From the NCBI GenBank assembly GCA_025200525.1, contig CM045761.1, positions 81,745,551-81,809,550 of the forward strand: a stretch of DNA of 64,000 nucleotides, in the 5' to 3' direction. The position numbers and the translations under genes are program-made. The DNA is from Camellia lanceoleosa (lineage: Eukaryota > Streptophyta > Magnoliopsida > Ericales > Theaceae). The notes below the pieces were generated by a model that was given only the letters and a program-made list of their open reading frames with translations, had not been told where the DNA came from and made no database searches. This document shows, piece by piece, positions 1-11,725 of this stretch; the stretch's first letter is position 1; every line of letters starts with the position of its first letter.

Positions 1-183
1 TAGCAAGGCATGTCCATTTTTGGCATTTGATTCAAACATCGATTTTTCAAAAGAATTGCTGAATTTGGACTTTTTTGTGTTTTCACTGTTTCACATTACA
101 CTTTGTGAAATCAGATTCAGAACTGCGGGAGTCCAAATTGTGGGGCTAGTTGTATCCGAAAGGAGCATGAAAAGCAAGCCACA
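1..183 (+). mobile_element. 3' end of a Tat/Ogre-like LTR (plus orientation)
   Basis: The first 150 bases match, in the same orientation, the 3' part of LTR A (about 8870-9000): the blocks TTTTTCAAAA, GATTTGGACT-like and AGATTCAGAACTG occur in the same order. The same block is present inverted at about 836-985. The piece seems to end at CCACA (183), after which a different repeat begins. Only the terminal part is inside the window, so its own start and partner LTR are unknown. Confidence 0.55.
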
Positions 184-788
184 CATAGTCATAGTTAAAC
201 CATATTTTGAAAATATGTAAAATGAATGAAAGCAATGATTTAGTTTCAATATACGTGATTCCTCCACAATTCTTAACATTTTCTGAAAGAACAAAATATG
301 ATATTCAATATCTATACCCATGTGACATATGACATTCTCTCATATTCATAATCAACATTCATTTTCATTTTCATATTCCAAACATATGTATAACATTTTA
401 TCATAATTTCTCAACAACAACTCTCATCCCTTTCATGGATATTCCAACAACACAACATCATGAGGAATATTTTTATAATATCTCAAGGGATTTAGCAACA
501 ATATCTTGGATATTTCACAAATTTCACTTTTTTCCAGTTTGCCCCAAAAGTCGAGCGTTTGATCAAAAGAGGAGTTTTTCTTCATTTTTAAAATATCTTC
601 ATATAAGCATTCCCCAAACGGTTCATAGTTCTCTAAATAATGCCTCTTGGACCAAAATCATAAGAAGAAAATCATTTTTCTCACATTTCCTAGATTCAAC
701 ATTTTAAGACTCAAATCCCAAACTTAAAATTATAGTAAAATGGACAACACATGCAAAAATCATATATATAACTCAAAGAAACTCCCTA
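184..788 (-). repeat. Chromovirus LTR fragment, direct copy of 42667-43273
   Basis: This stretch is nearly collinear with about 42667-43273 (for example AACAAAATATGATATTCAAT and GACATATGAC in both), differing at several percent of sites by eye. The second copy lies in the LTR next to a primer-binding site at 41833, so this is a detached piece of that LTR family read on the minus strand. It ends at ...AACTCCCTA, where the next LTR begins. It has no coding content. Confidence 0.7.
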
Positions 789-3236
789 TGTAGCATGAAT
801 TTTTGCGCTTCTTTCAGAAGACAAGAAGCCTTACAGTTCAGACTCTACTTGTGGTTCTGAATTTGATTTTACAAATTGCAATGTGAAACAGTGAAAACAC
901 AAAAGAGTTCAAATCTAGCAATTCTTTGGGAAAATCGATGTTTGAATCAAATGCTAAAAATGAACTGCTTTTCCAGATTTCAGAGTCGCCACCTAAATAT
1001 TTTTGGGAAATTTAAGAAACCCGAGACTCATGCCAAAGGCCATTAGTTCGTCATCACCAAATTGTCTCGGCTCGGGAACTTAGGTACGAGAGGGAAAGGT
1101 CATGAATTAAGCACCCCATTCGCTTAATCAAAGATCGGTCTCTACTAATTATGATGTTATTTTTATTTATATTATATGCTCTTGTTTCGATATTATGTGA
1201 CGCACACACAAATATAGACTAATTTACAAGAATTAGAACATTTGATTTCGTGTTTGTTTGAAAATTGTTTTTGAATTTGCCACTTGAAAAGATGGGCTTA
1301 AAATGGACATTTAATCAAACTATCCCAATTCAAGCAACTAGCTTTCATCTACAGACATTCAAACAGTTATATTATTTAAGCACTTAGCCTCATGGAAGCA
1401 TGCTTTGAAATGCTAACACAAACATTCGATGCAAGATGCTAAAATATAAAATTACACACCTAGTACTCCAAGCCAAAACAAAGCAAAAATAATTAGGAAA
1501 ATAAGCATGCTCCTAATTAATACAATATGACTAATGCAACACACATATTATGTATTTTTATAGGCTTGGCTATGAGCATGGCATATGATTTCATTTCAAG
1601 ACATGTGATGAAGCACATATTCAAGTAATGATTTTGAACATTGATATTGGGTTAGTATGATGAGCCGAGTCTTGGATGCATGCAAGACGATGGATGCAAG
1701 GCATAAGAATGCTAATTTGAAAAATGATGTTCTATTCTAACCATCAAAAGAAAGTAAATAGAAGAGAGAAAAACGTGGGATTGGAAGACATACAACTTAT
1801 TACATGATTGCCCTCGCGCAAGAGGGTGCGCGAATCAAAGTCCGAAAGTCCAAATTAAACTAATTATTACAAAATCGAATGAATAAATAAAACGAAGACT
1901 TATCTAGCTAAATACTCTATTACAACAAGGACAATAATGATAAGCGAACTAACTATCTAAGCTAACTAGCTATAATAATTACAAATAAACAATAATAATA
2001 AATTAATTACAACAATAATTGTTAACAAGATTAATTATAACAACAATAATAAATTAATTAATTAATTACAACAATGATCATGATGTAAGCAAGGATATGC
2101 AAGAGTTGTATGCACAATGTCCAAGAACAACTCTGTCTGCCCCATGCTTGTTCTGTTTCACCTTCAACCACTGCCCTCTATTTTCTGCAAAATACACTAC
2201 TGACCAAACATTGATGACCGGGCGGCCCTCAATGAAGCCCTACCGGGTCTAAAGAAGGCCAGTCGTGCCTCAATTTCATGCCAAATTCTGTTCTGTGCTC
2301 TGAAGTGAAAACAGTGCAAACAATGTTCGGGACTCTGTTTGTCCCTCTCACACTTCTTTGTCATGGGAAAGCCTCGAGAGAAGGTTGCAATCATTTCCAA
2401 AACCATCAATGAGCAAGTTGATTGGTTAACGATTTCGGGCACAATTTGGACAAAAATCAATAAATGAAATGAACAACAATCTCCCCTCCCTCCTATCATA
2501 GAAGGAACTCAAAGAGGGAGGCAGAGATGTTTCAAGATTCATCAAAACATCATGAATTGAGGCAAGATAACCCTTGACACAATGGATTCGATATAACGTC
2601 CAACTGAACCCCAAGCAATATAACTCATTTTCTTTATGTGGGTTGATTCATTTTAATCCAAATTCATTAGTCTTTACCATCCCTTAATCCATTAAGTCCA
2701 AGATGATTGTTACGTCCACTAAAGATTACGTACACTAAATAAGAACTATGTCAAACGGGACGTAATTCTCAACATGAAAAAGAGACTACGCCGTTGGCAA
2801 TAAACCTCCGTAGAGATTAAGTCATTAAGCATAAATCGCTAGTTCATGTTTTGAATAACCGCCAATCGATTGAAACAACTCTCAAATGAAAGAGATGAAT
2901 GGCAAGTTGATTATTAAAATGAGGTTTTTAAACATGGAAATGAGTAAAGAAAAGCTAAGAACAATATACAACAAGCTATGTAGGCAAACTTATGAAACAA
3001 CAACCAAGCTAATCTAAGCATGAACTATTTAAACAACCTAAAACATTCCCAAAATAGCCCTCAAGAGATGAAAATAGTGGCTTAGAATGCATGAAAAGAG
3101 CATAAAAAGCTAAACAACAAAGAGAGAAAACAAAACTAGTAAGCAAGAACAAGGAGGGGTGGCTAACCCCTCCACTTTTGAAACCTCAAAGCATGATTTT
3201 TAGCCCTTTTGTAACTCTGAAATCAGTTTAGGGAAC

Positions 3237-3267
<31 letters not shown>

Positions 3268-4077
3268 AAGAGTGTAAAAGTAAGGGTTTGAGCTATAGGT
3301 AAAGGTGTAGAAAGAGTGTAAACTCTCTCTACCCTTTTGGTAGCTCTCCAAACCCAAACTCAAACACTTGGAATAGAATCAAAACAACATGAAACTACAA
3401 AAACTAAGTGGTAAACGAAAGAACAAGAGGTAAAAGAGAGGATAACAAGCTTATACCTCTTGACAAAGGTAGCTCTTTGTTTGTGAATCAAACTAAGTCT
3501 CAATACACTTTCAAGCTTGAATTATGGTGTTCAAGGCTCAACCAAGGTTCCTAGACTAAGGTGTGAATGTGTATATGGTGTATGGATATAGATTTAAGGT
3601 GATAGGTATGTTCAAAGTGTTGCTTGCACAAGAAGAAGGAGAAGAAGGAGCTCTCAAGGTGGTGTAGAGGCTTTGAAGAAATTCTTCAACCCTCAAAGCA
3701 GAGATATATGGTCGTTTTTATAGAATTTGAGCAAGAGGGGTCATAAATATTTTCAAAAAAGGACAGCTGGCGGACTCCTGCACAGAACAGTGATTCTTGC
3801 TACTAAGGCATGGCTGGCCCTTAGTAGCCATGGTCGGCCCTCACTGAGGCACGGCCAGGCCTCAATGTGTTCCCCTGTTTTCCTGCTTCAGCCTTAGCAC
3901 AAGGTGGCACAATGTGTAAAAATGGATTTCTTTGGTATAATTAGTGGAAATATAAAAGGAGCTTTAAACATGGCTCATTCGTTGAGACCTCGAACCACGC
4001 ACAACACCACTTTCATCATCGAGTGTACCGAACAAAGCGCTCGAGCCTTGCGGGTGGTCAAAAATGGGGTGTCCACA
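789..4077 (-). mobile_element. Minus-strand 3' LTR, Tat/Ogre-like ('LTR C')
   Basis: Read on the minus strand it begins TGTGGACACCCCATTTTTGA (4077 downward) and ends ...GCTACA (789). Blocks around 1020-1140 and 1750-1830 are reverse-complement matches to LTRs A and B (the GATCAAAGATCGG block, and CGTGGGATTGGAAGACAT). Immediately outside its minus-strand start is a purine tract (4078-4090), which marks it as the 3' LTR of a minus-strand element. A 29-base A run lies at 3237-3265. It contains no ORF with a recognisable product. The candidate target duplication is CCCTA at 784-788; the far end of the element is not identified. Confidence 0.65.
3715..3722 (-). promoter_or_regulatory. Candidate TATA box of LTR C
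   Basis: The minus strand reads TATAAAAA here, about 355 bases into the LTR. LTRs A and B have their TATA-like boxes about 490 and 385 bases into their own sequence. The position fits a U3 promoter, but nothing else confirms it. Confidence 0.35.
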
Positions 4078-4090
4078 GTTGCCCCTCTTT
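4078..4090 (-). other. Polypurine tract next to LTR C
   Basis: The minus strand reads AAAGAGGGGCAAC directly before the LTR start TGTGGACACC. A purine run touching the 3' LTR is the plus-strand primer site of LTR retrotransposons. It shows that the body of this element lies to the right. Confidence 0.6.
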
Positions 4091-4389
4091 GATAGAGCTT
4101 GAAGTCATAAAGTGACGTAAGTGAATATCAAAGCCCAAAGGCGACCCATTTGATAAGACCGCAAGGCTCAGACAAGAAATCAACACATAAATGCAAAGAT
4201 TAAACTCGAGGGAAAAATGCAAACAAAATGTAGCAAATAACTTATGATCATGCAATGAAACATAATGTAAATAAAGCAATGAAACACTTAAATGCCAATA
4301 AAGCAACGCTACAATCTAAACAAGAATGCAACGTTTGAATGAAAATGAAAATCAAAGCAAAACAAATCCCATCGTGTTTCACACGGAAA
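4091..4389. other. Non-coding internal tail of the minus-strand element
   Basis: This A-rich sequence lies between the polypurine tract and the 80-bp array. I see no ORF, motif or RNA gene in it. By position it is the 3' untranslated part of the element that ends in LTR C. Confidence 0.45.
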
Positions 4390-4883
4390 GAAGTGAATAA
4401 ACAGGCACGTCTCACGTGAAAAGGACAAAGAAAGCACAAACCAACCTATGTCTCACGTAAAAAGGATGTAAGAAAATGTAGACCTAACTATGCCTTGCAC
4501 AGGAAGGGTTAAGGGCGACATAACCATCAAGCACACCCGAGGTCTCAACCGAGATCCTAACGCGTCTCACGCAATAGGAGAAAGGGTGGTGTGAACAAAC
4601 AGGCACACCTGCCACTTTTAATCGAGGTAAACAATTTTCACCTGTCACACGCGAGAGGAGGAAAGGTGGTGTGAACGCCGGGACACGCCCAAATGTTTTT
4701 AACCGAATGTACAATCCTGACATGTCGCACATGATAGGAGGAAAGGCGGTACGAACACTGGGACATGCCCAAATTTTTTTAACCGAAGGTACAATCCTAA
4801 TGCATTGCACGTGATAGGAGGAAAAGTGATGTGAATACCGAGACAAGCCCAAATGTTTTTAACCGAAGGTACAATCTTAACAC
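4390..4883 (-). repeat. 80-bp tandem array, left part
   Basis: The word ACAAT recurs at 4631, 4711, 4791 and 4871, an exact 80-base step, with weaker copies back to about 4400. Each unit carries AGGAGGAAAGGTGGTGTGAA, a GGGACA(C/T)GCCCAAAT-like block and TTTTTAACCGA. The array resumes at 13641, so LTRs A and B sit inside it. Apparent reading frames across it are a by-product of the repeats. Confidence 0.85.
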
Positions 4884-4965
4884 TGTAGACACCCCATTTT
4901 TGATCGTCCTCAAGACTTGGTTGTTGTAGACACCCCATTTTTTACCATCCTCAAGACTTGGACGT
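4884..4965 (+). repeat. 41-bp duplication at the start of LTR A
   Basis: Two adjacent copies both start TGTAGACACCCCATTTTT and contain CCTCAAGACTTGG. They differ at a few bases. This could be a local slip or the overlap of two LTR ends. Confidence 0.8.
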
Positions 4966-5336
4966 CACCGTTTGAACACTCAGTGATCATCCACGTTTGT
5001 GTTCGTTTTGAGTTCTCGGAGGTCTCGGCTACGCGCCTTGCCTCAAGATCTCTCAACTTACCTGTTTTGTGCTTGGTTATGAACCAAACACTTGTGTTTT
5101 TTGCTTCTTAGGGAAGAGGGTGGCTTGTTGGCCATCCCCTCAACCCACCGGCCAAGGCATGATGCCACTGGCCCTTTTTTCTTGCCATCGGCCAAAGGTT
5201 GTGGCCGGCCGGCACCTTTGTTGGTCGGTCGGCCACCTTTGTTGGTCAATTGACCATTTCTGCTGGTCGACCCCTTTCCATTTGCTTTTGGTAGATATTT
5301 TATGCCAGCTGTCACAGCTAGCATCCACAATACACC

Positions 5337-5360
5337 CCCTCCATACACGTGTATGGAGGG
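5337..5360. promoter_or_regulatory. 24-bp perfect palindrome with central CACGTG (LTR A)
   Basis: The left half is CCCTCCATACAC and the right half is its exact reverse complement. The centre CACGTG is a plant G-box, the core bound by bZIP and bHLH factors. A TATA box follows 51 bases downstream, as in LTR B. The probable role is a U3 enhancer element; this is inferred. Confidence 0.7.
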
Positions 5361-5410
5361 ATTTGCCTCTTGGTTTAGCTTGCTTTGGAAGCTTTGCAAT
5401 TTTGGAATTC

Positions 5411-5417
5411 TATAAAG
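5411..5417 (+). promoter_or_regulatory. TATA box of LTR A
   Basis: TATAAAG lies 51 bases after the palindrome, in the position where LTR B has TATATAAG. A GAGGCTTCTCC-like block follows in both. It probably sets the transcription start of the element. Confidence 0.6.
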
Positions 5418-7049
5418 AGGGAGCTTCTCCTTCCTCCTCAAGGGTTCCAGAGGTTCAAAGAATTAGGGTTAGAGAGTGAGATACAACTTTGTATCTATAT
5501 TCCCTTATTTGATCCTATTTTGTGCCCAAAAGTGAATTTTTGTCTTACTTTTGCACTTAAACACCTAGCATTACACCATCCTTGAGTTGTTGAGGCACTA
5601 GAGGGTTGTTGTTAGGGTTCTTGAGTTGTTTTTTATCAGAGAAACTTGTTGGAGTGGTGTTCTTGAAGAGGGTCTACAAGGGTGAGCATCTTTACTTTAT
5701 ATACCCCATTTTGGCTTAGGCTTTTAGTCCTTCTTGCTTATTGTTTTAAGCTTCAACTATAACTGATAAAAGTTCTAATTTTGTGTGATTTAGAACTTTG
5801 TTTAAGGTCACTTTGAGGTTTGGGGTTGTCTCCCCCCTCCAAGGTCTTGTTAGGCCTTGTTTTAGGCCATACATTTTGGCCATTGTTTTGGTCTTTGCAT
5901 GACCCCTCTACCACTGAAATCCAGAGGATTTTCAGTGGTGGAGAGGTGGTTTTGAGGTCTTAAATAGGGGAGGGTCATCCCCTCTCCTTGTTGTCTTTAA
6001 TGCTTGCATAAATGGCTTATGTGGTAGCATGTGTGCCTAGCTTGTTTTAGCTCCATTTCAGTATGTATTAGGCTTTGTTTTGCCATGATACACCTCTGTT
6101 TTGGATTGGTTTAGACATGCCATGTATGCTTTATACACTTGTCTTGTAATCCCATGTTTTGGCCTTAACATGCATCATGTTGTAACATGTGTTTTTAGCA
6201 TGATTTTGGCTCAACTCCATGAAGCTTTTAGGCTTGTTGTAGCATGTTTAAGCTCTTTTTTTCATTGATTTGGCCATGCTTGCATTGTTTTGTATAGCTG
6301 CCATGTAATCTAGCTTGTTCGCTTTGAGTGTCCAAGTCATGAGCATGCTTTATTTGGATCATTTCAGTGGTTTGGCATCACTTAGGATGTTATTTCAGTC
6401 CAGGTTTCATGCTCAAACACTTGCACTTATCACTCCTTTAATGTCTTAAAAAGTATATGTTTTATGCCTCATGAATGCGACATTGTGTATGCCATTATGT
6501 CTAGGCCTTTGGGATGCCATCTAGGTGGGTTTCTGGGCTCATTTTAGCATGTCATACCTCTGATTTTGGTTGCCTAAATCATGCCATGTTTGGTTGTATT
6601 AGGTGTATTGTAACACCTCTTTGATGGCCTTGCATGCTTCGTGTTTTTACCCCTTTGTTTTAGCTTGTTTAGGCTTGGGTCATTGCATGTTTTAGGCTTA
6701 CTTTGCCATGATTTAGGACTGTTTTGGGTCATACTTGCCATATGCTCTTTGTTTTGTATAGCATTGGTTCAATTCCCTTGCCTAGTTCTAAGCCTTAAGC
6801 CTTAATCATGCATGCTTGGCTTGTTTATGTGATTTGGCATCACTCTTAGCACTATTTCAGAGCATGTAATGTTGTCACATTTGCATGCTTTCCATTCCTT
6901 TTAAGTGTTCTTAAAAGTTGTCCTTTCATGCTTAAGTGTTAGGCCAATTGGCATGCCTGTTTGTACGTACTTTTGTCCTTATTCCTTAGTATTTTGGCCA
7001 CTATTTTGGACCTATTAGAGAGCTGTCCATCTTGGTGTAAGACCATTCT

Positions 7050-7235
7050 CGCATGTTGTTGCATGCTTGCCTTGCATGTTGTTGCATACTTGGCCTATTT
7101 ACATGTTGTTGCATGTTTAAGTGATAGTGCATTTGATATGCATTCTTTTGGTTTTAGGTTCTTTTGCATGTTGTTGCATGCTTTCCCGCCACATGTTGTT
7201 GCATGTTTGCCATTGGCATAGTTGTTGCATGCCTT
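7050..7235 (+). repeat. GCATGTTGTTGCATG minisatellite in LTR A
   Basis: The word (G/A)CATGTTGTTGCATG or a close variant recurs about six times at irregular spacings of roughly 25-60 bases. LTR B lacks this word at the matching place and has a different repeat instead (11525-11725). Confidence 0.75.
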
Positions 7236-9372
7236 GCATGTCTACTTGCTTAGGTTGTATGCCTAGTATACATTACTTGTTTGCATGCTCATTTTGCACT
7301 AGTGTGCTCACATGTTTAGGTTGCATAGCATCGAGCATGCATCCCTTGCCTCTTGATCAATCATAATAGAGGTTTGGGGCCCTTTGTTTGTTTTGTGTGC
7401 ATTTCATTGAATATTGAAATTACACACTTGACTTCTCGGACCATCACGTATTGAAATACGTGATTGATGGTCCGAGGATCGAGAACCATGCTCCTTTGAG
7501 TCTTAAACATGATAAGGAGGGTGGTGGTGCAAACATTGCTTTGAAAATGCATTACCATGCCTTGTCTGTCCTCTGCTACAGCAAAACAGGATTCTGTAGG
7601 AAGAGATGGTCGGTCGGCCATCTTCACTGCCGACTGGCCACACATTCATGGCCGAGAGCCAAATTTATGGCCGATGACCAGTTCTTCATGGTCGGTGGCC
7701 TCATCACTTGGTCGGTAACCTCCTACAATGTTCAGGGAGCAGTTCAAAAGTAACCTTGAGACTTGTGCAGTCTTCAGAGATGCAGAACAGTGTAAACAGA
7801 GGCAGCATGAGTATGGTGATAGATTTATGAGCGGAGCCGAGCATGCACGCATTCATCCCTCTTCCCGGGGCCCCTTTATTGCTTTCTTAGCTTAATTAAT
7901 TCGTTTGATTAGTTAAGTATGATGTAATAATTAATTAGCTTGTTAGTTAATTTGTATTATTCTTTCGGTCCCTCCGCGAGAGGGCAAGTTTTGTAATAAG
8001 TGTGCATGTGTGTGATGCACGTCTTCCAACCCCACGTCTTTCTCCCTTTTACTTACCTGCTTATGGTGGTTAGTTTTAGGGCATATTTGATTTAGCATAC
8101 CTTATGCTATACATGTTTGCATTCATCTATTTGTATTACATGCACCGGGTTCGGCGCATCATACTAATCGTATTGTACTTCAATTCCAAGTTGAATATAT
8201 GCTATCTGTCGCATTTCATATGCCATTCTTAGATTAGCCGAGCCTATTCTAGTTGTATTTTGCTTGCGATGCATTAGCCATTTTAACATGAACTAGGATC
8301 ATGCATGATTCCTAACTAGTTTCTTGTTTTGGCTCGGAGTACTAGGTAAGCTTTTTATGCTTTAGCATCCTTGCATGCGTGTGAGTGACTGCCATGATAG
8401 CATGCTTACCATGAGGCTATGTGCTTATGTGATATAACTGCCTGAATGCCTGTAGGTGGAGGTTGGATTGCTTGAATTGGAATAATTCATCGAAATCCAT
8501 TTTTTAGCCTACTTGTGAGTAGCAAAATTCAAAATCATTTCCAAACAAATGGATATGCGATGCTTTGTTTTAAGTTAGGCGATCTAGTCTATACTTGTTT
8601 GCTATGCGCATCACATTGTAATTCTAGGCTAATAACCGGAACAAGAGCACATAATGTTTTCAAAACTCAATATCATGTTTAGTAGAGGCCGATCTTTGAT
8701 CGGGCGAGCGGGGGTGCTCACGAAGTGACCTTCCCCAATTGTGCCCAAGTTCCCAAGCCGAGGCAACTTTGGTGATGACGGACACGTGGCCTTAGACAAG
8801 GAGTCAGGGTTTCCTAAATTTCCCCAAAACAAAATATTTAGGTGGCGACTCTGTATCTGGCAAAGCAGTCCGTGTTTGGCACTTCTTTCTAAAAATCTGT
8901 TTTTCAAAACGATTTGCTGGATTTGGACTCTTTGGTGATTTATCCGTCTTGCATTGCACTTTGCGGGATTAGATTCAGAACCGTGACATTTGAGTCTGAA
9001 CTGTAGTGAGCCCCAATGAACAAAACGGGATTCCCTCCCAGGACGTTCGGGGACGTCTACAGTTGTGCTTGCAGGTACATCTGGCCACAAGTTCAATTGC
9101 TTGTCGGGTACTCGACTTTCGCGGCGGAACATCACAGGTTTGAGTTTTCCAAACCTTGTGTCCTTTCTGCCCCATTTTTGGACCATATGTTGGTCCTTTC
9201 ATCATGCTTTTCTTGGTGAATTGCCAGCCATGATTTTTTCCCTACCTGTTACTGATGATGCCTGCCGGCCATTAGTGAGGCACTGCTGGCCACAACTAAT
9301 GGCCGACAAAACCCTTTGTCTCAGCAGATTTCACCCCAGATCTTTTGAGCCAGCTGGTTTTCACTTATCTCT

Positions 9373-9394
9373 CCTCCATACACGTGTATGGAGG
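9373..9394. promoter_or_regulatory. 22-bp G-box palindrome (LTR B)
   Basis: The halves are CCTCCATACAC and GTGTATGGAGG around CACGTG. Compared with LTR A, one outer base pair is broken. It lies 51 bases before TATATAAG, the same spacing as in LTR A. Confidence 0.7.
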
Positions 9395-9444
9395 GATGAG
9401 CCTCTTTTCAAGCTTGTTTAACAAGCTTTGCTTTGCCTCTCTTC

Positions 9445-9452
9445 TATATAAG
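9445..9452 (+). promoter_or_regulatory. TATA box of LTR B
   Basis: TATATAAG lies 51 bases after the palindrome and before GGAGAGGCTTCTCC. It is the counterpart of the TATA box at 5411. Confidence 0.6.
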
Positions 9453-11524
9453 GAGAGGCTTCTCCTCCATTTCAGAGGTTCAAAAATTTGAGGTTTGAGT
9501 TATACATATAGTTTTGTATCTATACCTCTCTTTTGTTCTTGTTTTGTGCCCTTAAAGTGTAGTTTTGTCTTACTTTAACACACAAACACACACTCAAACA
9601 CCATCCTTTGGCTACTGAGGTGCTTAGGAGCTGGTTTTGGTGTTCTTGGGTTAGTTTGAACTTGAAAAACTTGCTGGAGTTGCAGTTGTAAAGGTGGTCT
9701 TCAAGGGTGAGTTTCTAACCCTTAAATCCCCCTAGCCCTTCTTGCATACTGTTTTAAGCTTAACTCTTAACTAAAAAAAGTTCTGTTTTTTCATGCTTAA
9801 AAAGTTTGTTTAAGGTCACTTTTTCGTTTGGGGTGATCTCCCCCCTCTTAGGCCTTATTAGGCCTTGTTTTGAGCCATCCCCTTTAGGCTCTTGTTGTAA
9901 CCTTTGCATGACCTTTCTACAATTGAAATCTAGAGGATTTTCAGTGGTGGAAAGGTGGTTTTGGGGTCTTAAATAGGAGAGGGTCATCCCCTCTCCTTGT
10001 GTTGTGTTTACTTGCTTTGAATGCCTCATGTGTGACCATGTTTGTTAAGTTTATGTTGGCCATATTTAGCATGTATTTGTGGTTATTTTGCTGTGGCATG
10101 CCACTATTTTGGGTTGGTTTGGTTAGTCCATGCATGCATAATACACTTGTAGTGTAAATCATACAAACTAGTCTTGTATGCTTCATGAAGTAGCATGTCA
10201 TTCTAGCTTGTTTTGTCTCCATTTTAGTAGGTTTTTGGTGTTGTTTTAGCATACCATGACTCTTTTTTAGGTGGGTTTGATGGCCCCTTGCATGCTCCAT
10301 ACACTTGTAGTGTAATCCCATGAATTAGCCTAGTGTGTCTCATGCTTTAACATGTCATTCTAGCATGCTTTTGGCTCTACTCTAAGAAGCTTTTGTCCAT
10401 GTTTTATCATGCTTTAGCTCTGATTTTGGTTATTTTGGCCATGCATGACTTTCCATGCATGACTTGCCTTGTATAGCTATGGTTCATTCTAGCTTGTAGG
10501 CTTTGTGCATTGAGACCATTAGCATGTATCACTTGAAGTATTTTCATGATTTGGCATCATGTGAAATGTGATTTCAGTCCATGTTTTCATGGTCACACAC
10601 TTTCATTTATCACCTATTCCATGCTTTGGATAGTTTGTGTTTTATGCCCTAACATGAATCATTGCGTATGCCTTCATGCCTTAGCTTGCGAGCCATCATT
10701 TCAATGTATTTTTGGGGTTATTATGCCATGATATAACTCTGATTTTTGTTGCTTAAGTCATTCCATGCTTGGTCTTAATAGGTGTTGTGTAATCCACCAT
10801 ATTTGCCTTGTATGCATTGTGCCTTATGCCCTTCATGTTAGCTTGTTTTGGCTTCCTTTCATACATGTTTTATTACCACTTCAACATGTTTTAGGACTAT
10901 TTTGCTTTGCCTTTGCCATATGCTTCATGCTTTGTATAGCTATAGTGCAATTGGCCTTGCTAGCTTTGTGTTTTGATGACTCATGCATGCTATCTTTGAG
11001 AAATTTAGATGATTTGGCATCATTTAATACTTTATTTCAGAGCTTATAGCATCGCTATGTTCCTACTTCATTCACTCTTTAAGTGCCTTTGAGTATGGTG
11101 CTTTGTTGCCTAGTTTATGGCTTAGCTTGTATGCTTGCATGCCTAGGTCTTTGAGACTCCATCTCAGGATGTTTTGGTCTTTGTTAAGACCTACTTGAGC
11201 TCTGTCCATGCTTAGTTCATACATTTGTGCCATGTATTGCATGCCTCCTTTGCAGTCCTCTTTATTAGCCTTCATGCTTTAGGACCTTTGCATGCCATGC
11301 TTGCTTTGTTTGAATGATTTGGCATCATTTCTTACTTAATTTCAGGGCCTTTAGTGTTGTCACACTTCCATGTTTATCACTTCTTTGTCATGCTTGAGGT
11401 TTGTGTTCTGAGGCCTAGTTGGTTGGCCAATGCATTATACATGCATGCCTTATCTTTTGGTGCCTTTGTTTTGGTGTTATGGCCACTAATTTGGGCATGG
11501 CTGAGGTCTACCCATTTTGGTTTA

Positions 11525-11725
11525 AGTGCATTGAGCATTGTGTATGCCATGTAATTCACAGCATTGTGTATGCCATGTAGTCCATTGCATTGTGTATGCC
11601 ATATAGTTCATTGCATTTGTGTATGCCATGATCATTGCATTGCATATGCTAGTTGTCATTTAGCATTGTGTATGCTAGTTGTTGTTCTTAGCATTGTGCA
11701 TTGTGCATTGTGCATGCAATTAGCC
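11525..11725 (+). repeat. GCATTGTGTATGCCAT minisatellite in LTR B
   Basis: GCATTGTGTATGCCAT(G/A)TA recurs at roughly 30-base steps, then decays into GCATTGTGTATGCTAGTTG and GTGCATT triplets. It is an expansion specific to LTR B. Confidence 0.8.

Larger units (their letters stand above)
4884..9061 (+). mobile_element. Long LTR A, Tat/Ogre-like
   Basis: It begins TGTAGACACCCCATTTTT and ends GACGTCTACA, giving the inverted tips TGTAGAC/GTCTACA. The first 41 bases are duplicated (4884-4924 and 4925-4965), so the true start may be 4925. It is about 4.1 kb, very long for an LTR but within the range known for Ogre-type elements. It carries a G-box palindrome and TATA box near 5337-5417, GGCCGG-rich patches (5200-5240, 7610-7720), a T-rich body full of GCATG words (5800-7350) and a conserved block near 7970-8060 shared with LTRs B, C and D. 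There is no coding sequence. LTR B follows directly. Confidence 0.7.

Noticed and set aside
4484..4938. Minus-strand open frames with repeated SSYHV.RI/IVPSVK blocks
   Set aside because: They are the 80-bp tandem array read in frame. The unit is non-coding in the flanking copies too.
8629..9421. Overlapping frames in LTRs A and B up to 185 codons
   Set aside because: No domain; LTR B has no conserved counterpart frame for most of them; the zone is a non-coding LTR end.
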